Part shown: one piece after another, positions 1 through 10,779 of the stretch
Numbering within the stretch: the first letter of the stretch is position 1
How the letters are laid out: each line of letters opens with the position of its first letter
Assembly (NCBI GenBank): GCA_019096195.1
Contig: JAGTXK010000112.1
Location: 27,938 to 91,937, forward strand
Source: Boletus sp. NGJ
Taxonomy: Eukaryota > Basidiomycota > Agaricomycetes > Boletales > Boletaceae
DNA: 64,000 nucleotides
Direction: 5' to 3'
Translations under genes and position numbers: made by a program
Notes under the pieces: generated by a model
Told to the model about the DNA's origin: nothing
The model's input: only the letters and a program-made list of their open reading frames with translations
The model's database searches: none

Positions 1-952
1 GGTACTGTAATACTCTCTTTGCTGCAGTCCAATGTTCCATATCTGGATTGCTATTGAATGAGCACAGCTTATTTACCACATATGCTATATTAGAATGAGT
101 ACCGATTGCGGTATACATCAAAGATCCAGTTAGTAATGCATAATTCCCATTTTGGGTAGGTGCATCATTTTTTTCTGCTCATGGTTGCAACTTCACATTT
201 GGATTGAGCAGTGTAGATACTGGGTTAATGTCCTGCATATTGTACTTCTCAAGTAGTTCTTCAATGTACTTTGTCTGTTTTATGCAGATTGTCCCCTTTG
301 CTCGATCTTATGTGATTTTGAGTCTGACGAGTTTATTCAGCTTGCCTAGATCAGTGATCTCAAATAGTTCATTTAGTTCCCTTTTGAGATTACTCATATG
401 ATTCTTATCATTCATAAATAGTAGTAGGTCATCAACCCATACTGTGATGATTTTGACCATGTCTCCCTCTTGTCTTATGTAGATGCATGGATCAGAGTAC
501 AATTGTCTGAATTGTATGGTTTTCATTTTTGTATCAAACTCTTTGTTCCATTCTCAACCAGACTGCTTTAGTCCATATATGGTTTTTATTAGTTGGCATA
601 GCCGTGACATGCCATCATGGTAACCGTCAGGCTAACTCATATATATTTCCTCTTTTAGATGTCTGTTTAGGTATGCTTCTTTGACATTCATTTGTTGTAT
701 TTCCCAGTCCTCTGTTACTGCTAGTGCTAGAATAGATCTTATAGTTTCTAGACACATGACTGGTAAGAACGTCTTGTTATAATCCATGCCTGGGATTTGG
801 CTATATCCTCTGGCAATGAGTCGTGCCTTGTATTTCTGTAGATTACCATATTTGTCATATTTTCTGACAAATATCCATTTGTTGGATATGGGTTTTCTAT
901 TTTCGGGTGCCTCAACTAATTCCCAGGTACCCATCTTATGTAATGTTTCCAA
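1..952 (-). pseudogene. Copia reverse transcriptase / start of RNase H
   Basis: The minus strand from about 952 reads the RVT_2 opening (WELVEAPENRKPISNKWIF, then KARLIARGYSQ), followed after frameshifts by the catalytic box VWVDDLLLF at about 430-460, the Copia equivalent of YVDD. It then runs into NPDMEHWTAAKRVLQY at the window edge. RT copies element RNA into cDNA in cytoplasmic particles. The family domain is about 250 residues; here it is split over at least three frames with in-frame stops, so no functional enzyme is made. It continues the same pol gene as the upstream integrase. Confidence 0.92.
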
Positions 953-2075
953 CTCTGTCTTGATGACCTTTTTCCCATTTTGGCCATTCAGATGATTGTT
1001 TGGCTTCGGCTAGATTCTTCAGGTCTTTATTCCCGAGTGCCGTTTTGCTGAACACCATATAGATAGTTTCTGCCATAGTAATCCTAGACTCATCTGTGTG
1101 ATCATTTGGACTCTCTGATGATGATTCTGATATTTCAGAGTCGTCTAATTTCTGTTTCTTATTAGCATTCTGTAATGCCTCGTTATCTACATGTTTGTGC
1201 TTGGTATCCTCCCTTTTGGACCATGGGTCCATTACTGGCATGGAAAGATTTGTCATCAGAGATCTATAATTCCGTGTGACCTTTAGTGTGCGATGTTCTA
1301 CATCATAATATTTGATGCCCTTTGGGCCATCCTCATGGCCCACAAAATTATATTCTTTGGCATGGAGTGTCAACTTAGATAAGTTGAGTGATTCATCAAG
1401 AATCCACACCTTCCGACCAAATTCCTGAATGTGGGAAATATCTGGTTGGCTACTGTGCCATTTTTGGTAGGGTGTCATATTAGGTACTGATTGGGTAAAC
1501 GCGCGATTCCTAATATACATTGCATGTCTCATTGCTTCAGGCCAGAGCTCCTGTGGCATATTTTGACTTGAGATCATGGCATGTTCTAACTCTATGACAG
1601 TTCTATTCCATTGTCCCACAATGCCATTTTGCTCCAGCATATAAGGTGCAGTCATTTGTACCTCAATTCCCTTATCGAGACACCACGTGATTAGGTCATG
1701 GTTGATGTATTCACGTCTGTTATTAGTGTGTATCACCTTTGGTAGTATCTGCTTATGTCGTTCAAGATAATTTAGATATTGTTTTACCTTGCTAGCAGTC
1801 TTGTCCTTAGTCGTCATGAATGAGATCGTAACGTATTGTGTTGTATCATCGATAAACAATACGTAGTACCTATATCCCTTGAGTGATGAGATCCATGCCA
1901 GTCCCCATACATCTGTGTGAATTAATTCACCCAATAAGGATTGCCACTGGCTTCCCATTTTGGGTATCGGCTGTCGTGTGATCTTGGATTGAATGCACAC
2001 AGTACAATCGAAGTCTTGTGGACTCTCACTGATAGATAGTCTGTCAACTAGATGTTTACCATGTAGTTTTCTCAA
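936..2075 (-). pseudogene. Copia integrase (GAG_pre-integrase plus rve core)
   Basis: A 379-codon open stretch. It starts in the zinc-binding pre-integrase region (KLHGKHLV, then CTVCIQSK) and runs into the rve core (ELIHTDVWGL with the first Asp; FIDDTTQYV with the second acidic region; EQNGIVGQWNRT near the catalytic Glu region). The C-terminal part has the Copia-typical FVGHEDGPKGIKYYD and a Ser/Glu-rich linker before RT. Integrase inserts the cDNA into the genome. Several normally conserved residues differ (for example LEQNGIVGQWNRT, where the family has ENGVAERxNRT), in line with decay. It is the longest intact frame of the element. Confidence 0.93.
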
Positions 2076-2299
2076 TCCACTAATATCTATGTGTCCGAGA
2101 CGATGATGTCATTCAGACCAGGTATATGTGTTCTAAATCTTTATTGCCACATGTGTGACATCGCATGTGTCACTTACTATATTGAGATAGTATAGCTTTC
2201 TTTTTAGGTGGCTGACTATAATTAGTTGTTTCTTGTCTTCATAGATCTCTAATGTTCCTCATGCACACACTGATTGTCTGCCCTTGGCATCGATTCATC

Positions 2300-2560
2300 C
2301 AAGTGACAGTAGGTTCTCCTGTGCATCAGGTATATGTAGCACATTATTTAATTGAGTTTGAATGAGTTGTTCTTTGATTCATGTAATGAAAATGACAGTG
2401 CCTTTACCATATATGGTAACTGGCTTGTTACTCAATCCGGTAACCATCTTAGCCATTAATGTCTGATAGTTGACAAATGCTTTTCATTGGGTGCATATGT
2501 GTGTCATAGCACTAGAATCTGCGATCCATGAATAAGCAGAAAATTTGGCCTCATTGGCCT
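2300..2560 (-). pseudogene. Copia aspartic protease region
   Basis: Translation of the minus strand gives ADSSAMTHMC, matching the Copia protease active-site block (D-S/T-G-A-S-x-H-M) with Ser in place of Gly. It is followed by GKGTVIFIT and NNVLHIPDAQENLLSLG, the classic flap and VLYVPxxxxNLLS blocks. It sits between the zinc knuckle and the pre-integrase region as expected. At least three stop codons interrupt it. Confidence 0.8.
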
Positions 2561-2735
2561 CGCTCACATTGCTATCTATAGTTACATGAGCATTAAAACT
2601 CTTGCCGAGTTTGCTATCACTATTATCACTATCGTCCTTATTGACAATTTTAGTGTGCTCTTTCCCCTTTTGGGTGGACTTCTTTCTATCCTGCCCATTA
2701 GTTGTCTTGCCCTTGCCCTTATTGGTAGGGTTCTT

Positions 2736-3540
2736 TTAGCATTTAGCATCTTTGTGACTGAACCTGTCACATATGCTACATTTGGGTTTCCCCTTGAAGC
2801 AGCAATTGGCGGTGACATAGTTGTCATGTCTGTATATGGCGCATTTGCGTGGCTTGCCATTTTTGGCAGCGTGGACGACATCATCCAATTGGCTCGCTTG
2901 GCGACAGCAGCAGTCTTCCTTGTGGATCATAGAGACAAGGTTGTTGACCGTTATGGATGTGAGTCACTTGTTATCCCTAGAGCCACTCCTAGCACCTAGA
3001 TAGGAACTGATGAATGAGCTCCAGCTGTTGGGAAGTGAGCAGATCATCAAATACTTGAAATCTTTCTCCTCGATTGGATGTCCAGCATCGGCTAACAGCT
3101 CACATAACTCATGTAATGTGTTGAGATGTGTTAGCAGATCCATATCTTCATCAGCTAACTGAGTATAGTACTTGTGCCTCCTCTGCCTGATGGATTCATA
3201 TCCTTGAGGTTCATGTATATCCCTCAATGTCTTCCACATCTCAGCAGAAGTGGAACAATCGATAAGATTGTTCATCTGGTCATTTTTAATAGTAGTCATA
3301 ATGACTTCCTGACCATGTATGTCCTTGCATTTCCAATCTTTGAGTGTGGCAGGATCCATGGATGTGGGAACTTCGCCAGTCGCGACTTCCCACATGTCCT
3401 TCTTTTGGAGGATGATCACTACCCGGCATTTCCACGACTTATAATTATTGTTGGAAAGCTTCTCTATCTTCAGAAAGGATGAAGATGAGTTGGAGTTGCT
3501 GATATTGCCCCCACTAGCTACTGTAGTACTTCATGTAGGG
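2736..3540 (-). pseudogene. Copia gag (UBN2-type) with CCHC zinc knuckle
   Basis: The N-terminus reads KIEKLSNNNYKSWK, the usual Copia gag opening (L-x-G-x-N-Y-x-x-W), at about 3440-3490. The capsid-like UBN2 region follows (AEMWKTLRDIHE, then LHELCELLADAG and LPNSWSSFISSYLG). A CCHC knuckle CSICDRFSHKDAKC lies at 2736-2780. Gag packages element RNA into particles. An in-frame TGA occurs upstream of NISNSNSSSS near 3530, so the true start is lost or unresolved. Confidence 0.88.
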
Positions 3541-3882
3541 GCGGAGGTAGCTGATCCAATACTTGATTGGTTTCCTGAATTGGGAGTGGCGGCCCTTGTG
3601 GCAGGTGCTGCATTAGTAGTGGGTGGCTGTGATTGTGACTTAGATGATGGACCTTGCATAGCCCACAGCATTGTTGGGGACTGACCTGATTGGGTGTGGC
3701 AGCGCGACATGTCTTGCCATGTATGGTGGAATAAGTGAAGGGTTCAGATAGGCCTAGAGCATGGGGCTCATAACCTGTAGTAGTAGTGGTAGATATGAAT
3801 AGGATATGATGATCCCCATGATTAGGATGAAGTTCGCACAAGTGGGATGTGAGGGAATGAAAGGTGCAGAACTCTTGTTAGT

Positions 3883-3896
3883 CCCCTCTGATAGCC
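3883..3896 (-). other. Degenerate primer binding site next to the Copia LTR
   Basis: On the minus strand this reads GGCTATCAGAGGGG. It resembles the TGGTATCAGAGC-type initiator-tRNA complement that follows the 5' LTR in Copia elements. It lies directly upstream of gag, as expected. The match is imperfect, so it is a tentative call. Confidence 0.45.
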
Positions 3897-3898
3897 TT

Positions 3899-4067
3899 CG
3901 TACTTATACTAGTGTACTCTATTGATTTTCTAAGCTATTTACTTGTCTGCAATGTGAGGGGACATGCCCTCAATATTCTGGTGTTGTGCCCCTTGCTGCC
4001 ATACTGTATGCTTGGCCGGATGTAGCTTGTACCCCATATTTGGTACACAGCTTACTTAAGCTCAACA
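3899..4067 (-). repeat. Probable 5' LTR of the Copia element
   Basis: In minus orientation the segment would start TGTTGAGCTTAAG at 4067 and end beside the primer binding site near 3899, giving about 169 bp, a normal size for Copia. It includes a TATA-like TATAAGTA just before the 3' end. The partner LTR is outside the window, so the borders rest only on the TG start and the primer site. The inner end is TACGA rather than ending in CA, which may be decay. Confidence 0.45.
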
Positions 4068-4083
4068 ACCTTCAATGGTGCCA

Positions 4084-4100
4084 CACTGTGGGTAGTAGAA
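4084..4100 (+). repeat. Left CACTA terminus
   Basis: CACTGTGGGTAGTAGAA; it pairs with the complement of 35562-35578 at 16 of 17 positions (A/G transition). Confidence 0.78.
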
Positions 4101-5889
4101 TGAATGAAAAATACTATATGCAAGCACTGAACAATGAAAGTTCAATGTTGAAATGACTGAAACTTCTCACTACAGTATTCAGTGATTCTTACTGATCATT
4201 GAGTTTCCATTGTCGATCTGAAATTTAGTGTTGATATTTAATTCAGTAAATTTAGTGATCACTGAGTTCCCATTGTTGGTCTGGAATTCAGGCAGTTGTT
4301 GGGAAATCATTGAATTCTGAGTCTGTGGGTCCATACTATATGCTCAAAAAGATCTACAAACAACTATGACATGCATGCATGTGCAGATGTCCATTTAAGG
4401 TCTAACTTGACTCATCACCAGACTGTGAGTGTTCAGATTCATCAAGTGGCGCAAAGACAACTTGAGCGAGATTTGGTGTCTGATCAATAATGCCCCATTT
4501 CCTTTGTGTTTGTACACACCCAATGGCCACCTTGATATTTTATACATCCATTATTAATGGAGCTGCAAAATGAGAGAACAAGGTATTTGTAGAACTAGCA
4601 TCTTGCCCACTGGTTATAGCTGGCATGACGAGTGCAAGGAGGATAGTACTGTTGCGTAGTGCCTTCTATATCCACTCCAGATCACCTAATGTGCAAACTA
4701 ATACACACTCGAGTCGTCCATAATGAATAGATGTTATTTCTGACCCGTTGGCTAAGTTGTAGACAATCTCGTACTATGGGAACATCAGGATGGACACAAA
4801 CATGAGGAAAAGACATAGATACTATGCACTCGCACAAAGGAGTTGTCACGGAATGTCCCTTGGGATCTCTTTCATAGGCATTTGGCTGTGCATAGTTGGT
4901 CACCACCAGAGCGTAAGCACACCTTCCCCCATAGTGGCATCACTTGTGGCAAATTGGCAATAATTTGATCTTGTCTACCACCGATCACTTGGTGCAGGTA
5001 TACTGCAATTCATTGTCGTAGGTTGTTATCTGGCTGAAAATCAGCTGTGAAAGGACTGGCAAAAATATGGTGTGGATACTATGGGAGGTAAATGTGATGG
5101 TAGCAAGTGATTGATTCACTGGCAACAAGCATCATTTTCAATAGAAATCAATGAAGTCCATTTCTGAGGAGTGACAGGAATCATCACTGATTGCCATTTT
5201 TCGCTACTGGAGATCACTTGTATTTGCGCTAAGTTTTGATGTACATAACACTGTAAAACCCAAATTTCTCCACTGTTCTGAAGTGTGTTTTACAATGTTT
5301 TCTCACTCCTTCTCTGCCTGATTCTAGGGGCCATGTACACTAGCTTTGGGTGATTGTAGTAACACATTAGACTTGGCATAAATGTACATGGGATTATAAT
5401 AGTGTGCATGTGTGCAAATGACTGTGAAAGAATGCATCTAAACGAGCCAAGTCTATGTGTGAATGACTACAACACAACTGAAAACAAGCCAAATCTAGAG
5501 TGAGCCAGTGTGCCTGTTCTATGTTTCTGGTTGGGATTTTGAGCATGCTTGAGTCTGATGTTCCTTAATTTTAACCTAGGGTTAGTGAGATTGGTTAGTA
5601 TGGTTGTGTGCTATGTTGGTTTGTAAAGAAATTTCATGTTTCCTTTACCATGCTTAGCCTTCTGTTGCTTAGCTTGCTTGTTTGTTGTACCCTGACATAT
5701 ATTCAAGTTAGTAGCGTGTCCTCTAGGTGGTTAGTTCTCATACCTGACTGTCTTGAGGAGTCGTATCCGCATCAACTTTGACGTTCATGACTTGATCAAA
5801 GCATCTTGGGAGGGGTTGTGGCTGAGATCATGGCTGTAATTCTGATGATAGACGCTGCATTGGGTCATTAGTAGTTGGTTGCAGAATAT
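4101..5889. other. CACTA subterminal region and non-coding arm
   Basis: The part at 4140-4330 has several TTCAGTGAT / TGATCACTGA-type motifs in both orientations, and CTGAAATTTAG, which also occur at 35,265-35,530. Such repeated short motifs inside the ends are a CACTA trait, where they bind the TnpA-type protein. From 4331 to 5889 I recognise no gene; short open frames such as 4682-4906 have no family features. Confidence 0.55.
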
Positions 5890-6073
5890 AATACAAAGGT
5901 TGTTTAGACCTGATTAGTCTCTGACAATGCTGCTGGGGTAGTGGATGTGTCATTGGCTTTCTATTGTTGGTATTTGATAATGTTGTCACAGTAGATCAAA
6001 TCCAGCTCTTCATCTCCATCAGTATCCTGAAAGAGAATGGAGCCCACAGGGCTGCTCTTGATCATTTGCTAAC
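5890..6073 (-). pseudogene. Gene X-A, 3' fragment (cut off by the KDZ insertion)
   Basis: On the minus strand, starting right at the KDZ border, this reads MIKSSPVGSILFQDTDGDEE then LDLIYCDNI. It aligns with the X-B segment MLDSVAIGESLQSEEDSNEE then LDNILKVNT at 34,320-34,410. The 5' part of the same gene stops at the other border of the KDZ element (23,733). Joining the two across one copy of the target duplication gives DLKCNLKDVYQQMIKSSPVG, same length and frame as X-B. A TAG stop follows in KYQQ*KAND. The duplicated 8 bp (6066-6073) are included here. Confidence 0.85.
6066..6073 (+). repeat. Left 8-bp target site duplication of the KDZ element
   Basis: TTGCTAAC here against TTGCTGAT at 23725-23732: 6 of 8 identical, both differences being transitions. 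The choice of these eight bases is fixed by restoring the interrupted X-A reading frame. Confidence 0.75.
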
Positions 6074-6093
6074 ACATAATGCAGTCAAATTTG

Positions 6094-7990
6094 CCCATAG
6101 CATACGGTGAGCCTGCTTGCAAAATATCCAACATGTATGGATGATACTGTGACAGGCCTGAGATATATGAGATGCGTAAGACATGGCCAGGCCTGCCTAA
6201 CATGCATATATGTAGGATATGGAAGGGCCTGGAAATGGTAACTAGATGAAGGATTAATAGATATGAAACAGCCCCTAGTGGGGTGAGTAAGATTGAGGTC
6301 AATGCATACAATGGGACTGAGCAGGGTGGGGATGACCAAGTGCTGATATATATGACAGGACTGAGCAGTGTGAGCATGGCTGACCTTGATGTATATGATG
6401 AGACCAGGCAGGTTGGGAGTGACAGAGGGCTGATGGATATGACCATACTGAGCAGTATGAGGATGACCAACCTCAATGTATATAGTGGGACCAAGTAGGG
6501 TGGAGGTGACTGAGTGCTGATGTATACATCCACACTAAGTGGTGTGAGTGTCACGACCTCGATGGATATGATGAGACTGAGCAGGGCAGAGGTTACCAAG
6601 TACTGATGTAGATGACCACACTACGCAGGGTGAGGGTGACTAACCTCAATGGTTATGATCACACTGAGCAGGATGGAGGTGGCTGGCCTTGATGGTTATG
6701 GTGGGACCAAGCAGGGTGGAGGTGACCAAGTACCAACATATATGACCACACTGAGTGGTATGAGCATGACTGGCCTTGATGGATACGAGGGGACCAAGCA
6801 GGGTGGGGGTGACCAAGTGCCAATGGATATGACCACACTGAGCAGTGTGAGCATGACTGACCTTAATGGATATGGCGGGACTGAGCAGGATGGAGGTGGC
6901 TGACCTCAATGTATATGGTAGGACTGAGCAGGGCGGAGGTGACCAAGTGCCAATGCATACAACCACACTGAGCAGTGTGAGTGTCACTGACCTCAATGGA
7001 TACAATAAGACCAAGCAGGGCAGAGGTTGCCAAGTACCAATATAAACGACCACACTGAGCAGTGTGAGCATGACTTACCTTGATGGATACAGTGGGACTG
7101 AGCAGGGTGGAGGTGACCAAGTACTGACATATATGACCACACTGAGCAGTGTGAGCATGGCCAACCTCGATGCATACAATGGGACTGAGCAGGGCAGAGG
7201 TAACCAAGTACCGATGTAGACGAACCACACTGCGCAGGGTGAGGGTGACTGGCCTCAATGTATACGACCACACCAAGCAGGATGAAGGTGGCTGACATTG
7301 ATGGATACGACCACACCATGCAGTGTGAGCATGACTAACCTCGATGTATATGGTGGGACCGAGCAGGGTGGAGGTGACCAAGTGCCAATGTATATGACCA
7401 CACCAAGCGGTGTGAGTGTCACTAACCTCAATGGATATGACAAGACTGAGTAGGGCAGAGGTTACCAAGTACCAATGTAGATGACCACACCATGCTGGGT
7501 GAGAGTGACTGACCTCGATGGTTACGACCACACCAAGCAGGGTGGAGGTGACCAAGTACTGATGTATATGGCCACACTGAGCAATGTGAGCATGGCTGAC
7601 CTTGATGCATACGACAGGACCGAGCAGGGTGGGGGTGACCAAGTACCGATGGATATGACCACATTGAGCAGTGTGAGGGTGACCGGCCTCGATGCATACG
7701 ACCACACCATGCAGTGTGAGCATGACAGACCTTGATGTGTATGGTAGGACCAAGCAGGGCGGAGGTGACCAAGTGCTGATGTATATGATGGGATTAAGCA
7801 ATATGGGGGTGACTGACCTCAATACATATGGTGTGACCGAGAAGTGTGGATGTGACTTACCTTAATGCATTTGACCAGACCAAGCAGTGTAAGAGCGGCT
7901 TACCTCAATGGATATAGCAGGACCGAGCAGTGTAAGCATGACTTACCTTGATGCATACGATAGGATTGAGTGAGGCAAGTGTGACCTAGT
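6094..7990 (+). repeat. Left inverted end of the KDZ element: 43/44-bp tandem repeat array
   Basis: About forty head-to-tail units of 43-44 bp. Two unit types alternate irregularly: one with CACACTGAGCAGTGTG and one with GGGACCGAGCAGGGTGG followed by AGGTGACCAAGT. The first contains a near-perfect dyad (CACACTG / CAGTGTG around a 2-base centre). The outer 250 bp (6094-6340) is unique sequence and is repeated in inverted orientation at 23,460-23,703 with few differences. Open frames running through the array are by-products of the repeat period, not genes. Confidence 0.92.
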
Positions 7991-8217
7991 GCAATGGATA
8001 CAGAAGTGATCAAGCAAGGTGCATGTGATGCACCTTGAATATGGGGAGATGCTATGGCTAATGCATTGTTCTGTCCAAAATCTACTCTCCTCAGCGGCTA
8101 TGAATGATTCTCCAAATCAGGACTAACACTTGAAACATGAGTTTCTATGGGAACCTACCACTCTATATATTTTCCCAATTTCTACTTTCCCTGATCCTCT
8201 CAGATCTTCCTTTCACC

Positions 8218-9442
8218 ATGAGCCCCCCTGAAATTCCCAACAATTGGGCCATCTTCTATACCGATAAATTGGCTGCCTATATGGTTTCTAGATTTCAGAA
8301 TTCCCTGCTGCCTACCGATGACAACAATCAGCCAAAAGTTCCTCCTCTGTGCATTTCCATGCAGATAGTTTGCAAGGCAAACAGGATGGTCAGCATCATT
8401 TCAAAAGCATATCAAAACAAGGATATGGCTCTCACATTCGATGATGCCCCACTCATTCCTGCCCAGTGATGATCAGCAATGTTGACATCATTTGGCTTGG
8501 TGAACAAATCAAAAGGAGGGGACATTCAATGGTGCCATTGGATGCTGATGATTAGGAATATACTGCGCTCACTGAACCTGTGGTTGTTACCAATCATTCA
8601 GGCTATGTCTTACTTTGGTACTTACCCAGTGCAATCAGCCACCCTAACCAAGTAAGTATATTCCTGGGTTCCGCAACCTTCTCACCAATAGATCAATCAA
8701 GTGATACATCTGGGAACAGCTACCACTGCTGTCTGGGCCTCTTTCCTGTAGCGTGACCAGGAATACTCACTGGTGCATCTCAGAGGCAAACTTCCACCCT
8801 ACGGCAAAGCTGTAAGGGATGATTAACCTATCCCCTGCTTGGTTTCAACAGGGCTGAAATGTCGGTGTTTATTTGGCTTTTCCTCTTTTTCATTAACCTG
8901 ACATTGGTCAACAGAGGAAAAATGGACCACCCAAGGTCTTGGCACTGCTCAAGGCAACCAAAACCGATAGTGGAGCATGTGAATGGCTGCTGGCCATGAA
9001 AGAGCATTCAGCTCTTTTGGCAGCATTAGTTGCCATCCTGCATCCTGAAATGTATGATTCGGGTCAGGAGGTATTGGTTCAGCTTGGCAATCAGGTGGCC
9101 ACACAGGAGGACCTTGACATGAAGGATGTACTTCCTTTGTGGTCATTAGTGTATAATGTTATTTCCGTCATAGCCAACTGAGCTAGCTCATTTCACACTG
9201 ATATAAATGGAAGGCCCCAGTGGTTGGATCTTCTCATCTCAGTTGGTGACTACACCAGGTTAGATTTTTTAATCCCCACCATCAAGCATTAGCTTTGGTA
9301 TAATCCAGGGATAGTGATTGCATTCTTGGAGCAAATGCTTGAGCATGGAGTCAGTCAAGTTGCAGGGGAGCGGGGGGTGCTCTCATACTACATGTGGGAC
9401 AATGTCCATGAATACATGGATGTTTCTGCTGTAATTACATGA
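8218..9442 (+). pseudogene. TET/JBP-like 2OG-Fe(II) dioxygenase (predicted 5-methylcytosine oxidase), decayed
   Basis: The C-terminal core is clear: NVISVIAN, stop, SSFHTDINGRPQWLDLLIS, VGDYTRLDFLIPT, then YNPGIVIAFLEQMLEHGV, GERGVLSYYM and DNVHEY. The iron ligands are HTD (9194-9202) and the distal His in LEHGV (9344-9346). The 2-oxoglutarate Arg is the R of GERG (9371-9373). Upstream, LLKATKTDSGACEWL and AILHPEMYDSGQEVL match the usual fungal lead-in, and GYVLLWYLPSA lies near 8600. Stops at 9179-9181 (TGA for Arg) and 9290-9292 (TAG, probably CAG), and Trp for Arg at 9395-9397, are all C-to-T changes. The family oxidises 5mC to 5hmC. Introns and frameshifts between 8640 and 8930 are not resolved, and the assigned start is tentative. 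Confidence 0.85.
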
Positions 9443-9632
9443 AATATGAGATCTGGGGAGAACAGTAAAGAATAGGTAGGCAGTCAAAGTTGGACATAGA
9501 TTTGTTGCATTGGTCTGTGCTCAGTTAGTTATATTTGCTGAACTCAGCCAAGATATCACCAGATAAAGCTTGAATTACAAATTACAACCTTTAACTATGG
9601 ACAAGGAGTCTGGATCACAGGCCAAGCATGCA

Positions 9633-10160
9633 TCATCGACACTTCCAAAACAGTTTCCACAACCGAACCATATCTACCCGAGACTCTATTATTGTTGCCT
9701 CTGCCTTTGCAAGCTCGGTGATATTTTGCTGAAGCTTAGCCAAAATTCCAGTTGCCAGGGCATCCAGCCAAGCATTGTGAGCATTGTCCAATGGAGACTC
9801 ATCCATTGGCCAATAGTCCTTGTCATGAATTAGCTGATGACCATGATCCAAGCGATCCACATACCTGGAAGAAGGTTTCCACCCTTGCAAAGGAATCAGA
9901 AATGAAGAATTGAGATGCCTTGAGGTGATAGTCTGGAATGTTGGCCACCTACCATGGATGCTCAAATCCAAAGGTGGGAGCATCCACACTTGGCCACCAA
10001 CCTGGCAAGAGCTCTGGGGTTCGCTTCATGCCATCAAGGTCAATTTTGGAGGTGGCATGGATGATGTCCTGTTGGAGATCCTCTGGACTGGCGCTGACTT
10101 TGATGAATTAGACACAGGATGGGGTCAGTGGAGGTATGGTGTGCATGGGTGCATATAGGC
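9633..10160 (-). pseudogene. Open relic downstream of the KDZ transposase, possible C-terminal extension
   Basis: The minus strand gives RYVDRLDHGHQLI, PLDNAHNAWLDALATGI and AKLQQNITELAKAEATI, preceded in another frame by RTPELLPGWWPSVDAPTFGF. No domain is recognised. It follows the transposase on the same strand after about 600 bp without clear coding, so it could be a last exon or a separate small gene. The predicted C-terminal part is helical and charged. Confidence 0.4.
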
Positions 10161-10779
10161 CTAAGTAAAAGGCCAAGTGTAGCAAGTAATGAACTTAGTG
10201 AACCAGACAGAGTCACTATGTATTAGTACCTGTAGCAAGTAATGAACTACAGGATTGTCAACTAGGTGTAGAGAAAAGATAGATAGGGCCATACCTCAGT
10301 GAACCAGACAGAGTCACTGAGGGAAGGCAAACACAAAGCCAAAAAAACTAAGTACGTGCTTGGTAATCTACCACAGCCACATGACAATTGCTAATTACAA
10401 CACCAAGATGTTCTGCAAATCAATAAAATCAAAGGGCCGATTTGCGATGTGAAATGGAAAAAAACATACTGATTCCATGATCATATTATCATGCCAAGTT
10501 GCCAGCCACTGCTCGGCAGGAAGTCATGCAAGATGTGCCACAGCCACTTCAATCTGGCACTTCTGATACCACAGCATCATGTGGAGAGTGGTGACAGGTG
10601 TGTCGTCAGAAAATGTTTCCATGGCAGGATGATGAGGAATGGGGAATATGATGAAATGGAGGGTGTGAAGAGACTGTGGTTATATATTCCGCCCATGCAG
10701 ACCTCAGAATATCCTGCATTCATTAACAATGCATGACTGTTTCGGACAAGCTGTATATTTTTGTTATGATATGACGTCT
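10161..10779. other. No gene recognised
   Basis: A short imperfect direct repeat is visible: GTAGCAAGTAATGAACT occurs at about 10178 and again at about 10232, and GTGAACCAGACAGAGTCACT recurs about 110 bp apart. No coding signal seen. Confidence 0.5.

Larger units (their letters stand above)
1..4067 (-). mobile_element. Ty1/Copia LTR retrotransposon, decayed, truncated by the window edge
   Basis: Read on the minus strand, the order is 5' LTR, degenerate primer binding site, gag, CCHC zinc knuckle, aspartic protease, integrase, reverse transcriptase, start of RNase H. Integrase before RT is diagnostic of Copia. The 3' end lies left of base 1; the last coding stretch (about 1-58) still reads like the Copia RT/RNase H linker (HWTAAKRVLQY). 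Many stop codons and frameshifts interrupt all domains, so the copy is dead. Several stops are TGA where the family has Arg or Trp, as in GLKQSG*EWNK near 545-575, consistent with CGA to TGA change. Confidence 0.93.

Noticed and set aside
3950-3975. TGAGGGGACATGCCCTCA palindrome in the Copia LTR, echoed near 55,715
   Set aside because: Short and probably a chance hairpin or LTR feature; no further similarity between the two places.
6863-7822. Open frames of up to 319 codons across the 43/44-bp arrays (also 22,480-22,884 and 23,135-23,731)
   Set aside because: They are repeat-derived: the same short phrase recurs in several frames and both arrays, with no family features; the length follows from the repeat lacking stops in those frames.
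6094-7990. CRISPR-like array (regular short repeats)
   Set aside because: Units are directly adjacent with no unique spacers, diverged, and mirrored at the other end of a eukaryotic transposon.
8526-8540. TTCAATGGTGCCA shared by 4071-4083 and 8527-8539
   Set aside because: A 13-mer match without extended homology; probably chance.
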